Below the pieces are notes generated by a model, which did not search any database, was not told the DNA's origin, and was given only the letters and a program-made list of their open reading frames with translations. A program made the position numbers and the translations under genes. From assembly GCA_944372725.1 (NCBI GenBank), contig CALWAA010000006.1:1-14911 (forward strand): 14,911 nucleotides of DNA, written 5' to 3'. How positions within the stretch are numbered: position 1 is the stretch's first letter; each line of letters opens with the position of its first letter. This document shows, one piece after another, positions 13,705 through 14,911 of this stretch. The DNA comes from an uncultured Bacilli bacterium (GTDB lineage Bacteria; Bacillota_I; Bacilli_A; RF39; UBA660).

Positions 13705-13719
13705 TTAGTTCTTTTTTTT
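13694..13719 (+). terminator. Terminator of the rpsB-tsf operon
   Basis: GAACTAA (13694-13700) and TTAGTTC (13705-13711) form a 7-bp stem with a TTAA loop, followed by eight T. The tsf stop codon is in the loop. Confidence 0.9.
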
Positions 13720-13835
13720 ATCTTATAGGAAAGTACACAAAATTGAAGTGATATAATAAATATTTGTTAATTATGATGTTCTATACATTTGTTTAACACT
13801 AAAATTGGATTTTACTTAAATTTATTTAGGGAAAA

Positions 13836-13844
13836 TGCTATAAT
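13836..13844 (+). promoter_or_regulatory. Extended -10 promoter of the thioredoxin-like gene pair
   Basis: TGCTATAAT gives a TGn extension and a consensus TATAAT 16 bases before the ATG at 13861. No good -35 box. A similar TGATATAAT at 13749-13757 could be a second, upstream start. Confidence 0.5.
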
Positions 13845-13860
13845 AAAAGTGTGATGAATT

Positions 13861-14436
13861 ATGAATAAAAAAGTAAAATTAATATTACAAGGCATCTTAT
13901 TTGTTGCAATCATTGTTGGATTTATCTATATTGGAACAAGAGATTTTAATAAAGAAGTGGTAGTTGATAATGAACGCTTTGATGCTGATTATGTTAACGT
14001 GAGCAAAGATAATGTTTTTAAATATGCGAATGCTGTTGAAGTTTATCAAGCTTTAAAAGGAAATGCTATTATTTTTATGGGATATCCAGCAAATGTTTGG
14101 AGTGGGTATTATGCCAATATTTTAAATGAAGTTGCGAAAGATGCTGGTATTAAAGAGATATTATATTATGATTTTTATGAAGATAGAGAAAATAGAAATG
14201 GCACTTATCAAAGTATCGTTTTGAGTTTAACTAATTATTTAGTGACTCTTGATGATGGAACCGAAGAAATTTATGCACCTACATTGGTAATTGTAAAGAA
14301 TGGTAAAGTCATTGCTTTTGATAATGAAACTGCTTTTACGAAAGGCAATATTACACCAGATGTTTACTGGGATGAATATCAAAGTGGTATCAAATATAAT
14401 AATTTTAAAATAATGTTTCAGGAGTATTTAAAATGA
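13861..14436 (+). CDS. Membrane-anchored thioredoxin-fold protein lacking the catalytic cysteines
   Basis: A 191-residue protein with one N-terminal membrane segment (about residues 8-25) and a domain expected outside. The strand NAIIFMGYP (68-76) followed by NVWS (78-81) aligns with the F-GYP-x-C-P-W-C active-site region of membrane thioredoxin-like proteins, so both redox cysteines are replaced and the protein contains no cysteine at all. The later YAPTLVIVKNGKVIAF block holds the cis-proline (P140) and the final beta-hairpin typical of the fold. The family assignment is from this pattern; a disulfide oxidoreductase activity is therefore unlikely, and a binding or scaffold role is inferred. 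It overlaps the next gene by four bases (ATGA), and that gene has the same build. The ATG at 13861 follows GTGATG, a modest ribosome binding site. Confidence 0.7.
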   Translation: MNKKVKLILQGILFVAIIVGFIYIGTRDFNKEVVVDNERFDADYVNVSKDNVFKYANAVEVYQALKGNAIIFMGYPANVWSGYYANILNEVAKDAGIKEILYYDFYEDRENRNGTYQSIVLSLTNYLVTLDDGTEEIYAPTLVIVKNGKVIAFDNETAFTKGNITPDVYWDEYQSGIKYNNFKIMFQEYLK

Positions 14437-14911
14437 GAAGATTAATTATTGCTTGCATAATTACGATTATATCGGGTGTAAGTATCTATTGTTTTACAAC
14501 ATTTATTTTTAAAGATAAAGAAGAAGTAGCAGTAAATAAAGAAGATAAGAATTCGGAAGAAACATATGAATTTGATATTTCCTATGGAACGAAAATTAAT
14601 TTGGAAGATATGGAAGAAGTTATTGCTAATAATAAAGATGTTGTAATTTTAATAGGAAATAAAGAAGAAGATGCAACTAAAAAGGTAAGTAGTCTTTTAG
14701 GTAATGTTGAAAATGTTGATTCTCTAAATATTTACTATTTAGAAAGAGAGGAAATGGTAAGTAAAGAAGATTTATATCAAAGTTTATTTACTACTTATCC
14801 TGAGTTATCTAATTACTTAAATTTTACACCTGTAATTCTTGTTTTTAAAGATAATACTTTAATGGGAGGCTTACCAGGTGGAGTAGAAGCAAAAAATATT
14901 ATAAATTTCTT
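14433..14911 (+). CDS. Second membrane-anchored thioredoxin-fold-like protein without CxxC (3'-truncated)
   Basis: The frame starts at the ATG at 14433, overlapping the preceding stop, with GGAG eight bases upstream, and runs off the window after 159 codons. Residues 1-26 contain a membrane segment, followed by a charged linker. The domain shows the strand DVVILIGNK (69-77) where a CxxC would follow, but the next residues are EEDATKK. FTPVILVFKDNTLMGG (131-146) is the cis-proline and hairpin region. The only cysteines (8 and 20) lie in the membrane segment. It appears to be a paralogue of the preceding gene, divergent in sequence but the same in layout, and the coupling suggests the two products work together. 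The ending is unknown. Confidence 0.65.
   Translation, partial: MRRLIIACIITIISGVSIYCFTTFIFKDKEEVAVNKEDKNSEETYEFDISYGTKINLEDMEEVIANNKDVVILIGNKEEDATKKVSSLLGNVENVDSLNIYYLEREEMVSKEDLYQSLFTTYPELSNYLNFTPVILVFKDNTLMGGLPGGVEAKNIINF

Noticed and set aside
1..14911. CRISPR array, insertion sequence or reverse transcriptase gene.
   Set aside because: I found no spaced direct-repeat array, no transposase motifs, and no YxDD-containing reverse transcriptase in any frame, so the DGR machinery is not in this window.

Overview
The window comes from a very AT-rich, low-GC Gram-positive chromosome that uses the standard bacterial code. TGA acts as a stop (for example at the ends of the gerAC-like gene and the first thioredoxin-like gene) and tryptophan is TGG. 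A GerA-type spore germination operon, lipoprotein signals, GGAGG/AGGTG ribosome binding sites and an rpsB-tsf pair point to an endospore-forming Bacilli/Firmicutes lineage, probably a gut-type organism. That placement is inference from gene content only.

Layout. Positions 1-702: 3' part of a flavin/NAD-dependent reductase with a C-terminal 2Fe-2S ferredoxin domain. Positions 703-3712: an accessory-looking stretch with a lone YhcG/DUF1016 PDDEXK nuclease, a convergent double-HTH Xre regulator, and, divergent from the regulator, a membrane-anchored surface protein whose C-terminal lectin-like module looks like the variable region of a diversity-generating retroelement (DGR) target. Positions 3713-5508: a glycerophosphodiester phosphodiesterase and a convergent CapA-like metallophosphatase. 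Positions 5559-9090 (minus): a translationally coupled germinant receptor operon in the order A-C-B, closed by a strong terminator. Positions 9256-10127: a six-cysteine small membrane protein, tRNA-Ser(GCU) with its own promoter and terminator, and yidD. Positions 10220-11596: two unassigned membrane proteins, one of which looks like an Xre regulator whose DNA-binding helices were removed in frame. Positions 11640-13719: rpsB-tsf with a structured leader, a short upstream reading frame overlapping the rpsB start, and an S2 protein extended by a charged linker and a Rho-N/SAP-like module. Positions 13839-14911: two overlapping membrane-anchored thioredoxin-fold genes that both lack the catalytic cysteines; the second is cut by the window edge.

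The strongest candidate for something exciting is the 3' end of the gene at 2400-3674. Base composition jumps from about 28-32% GC to about 62% GC exactly over the lectin-like variable segment. Its codons are dominated by NNC/NNT forms, as expected when adenines of AAC/AAT codons in a template repeat are randomised. No reverse transcriptase or template repeat lies in the window, so the machinery would have to act from elsewhere. Most transcription units end in compact hairpins that contain the stop codons themselves.
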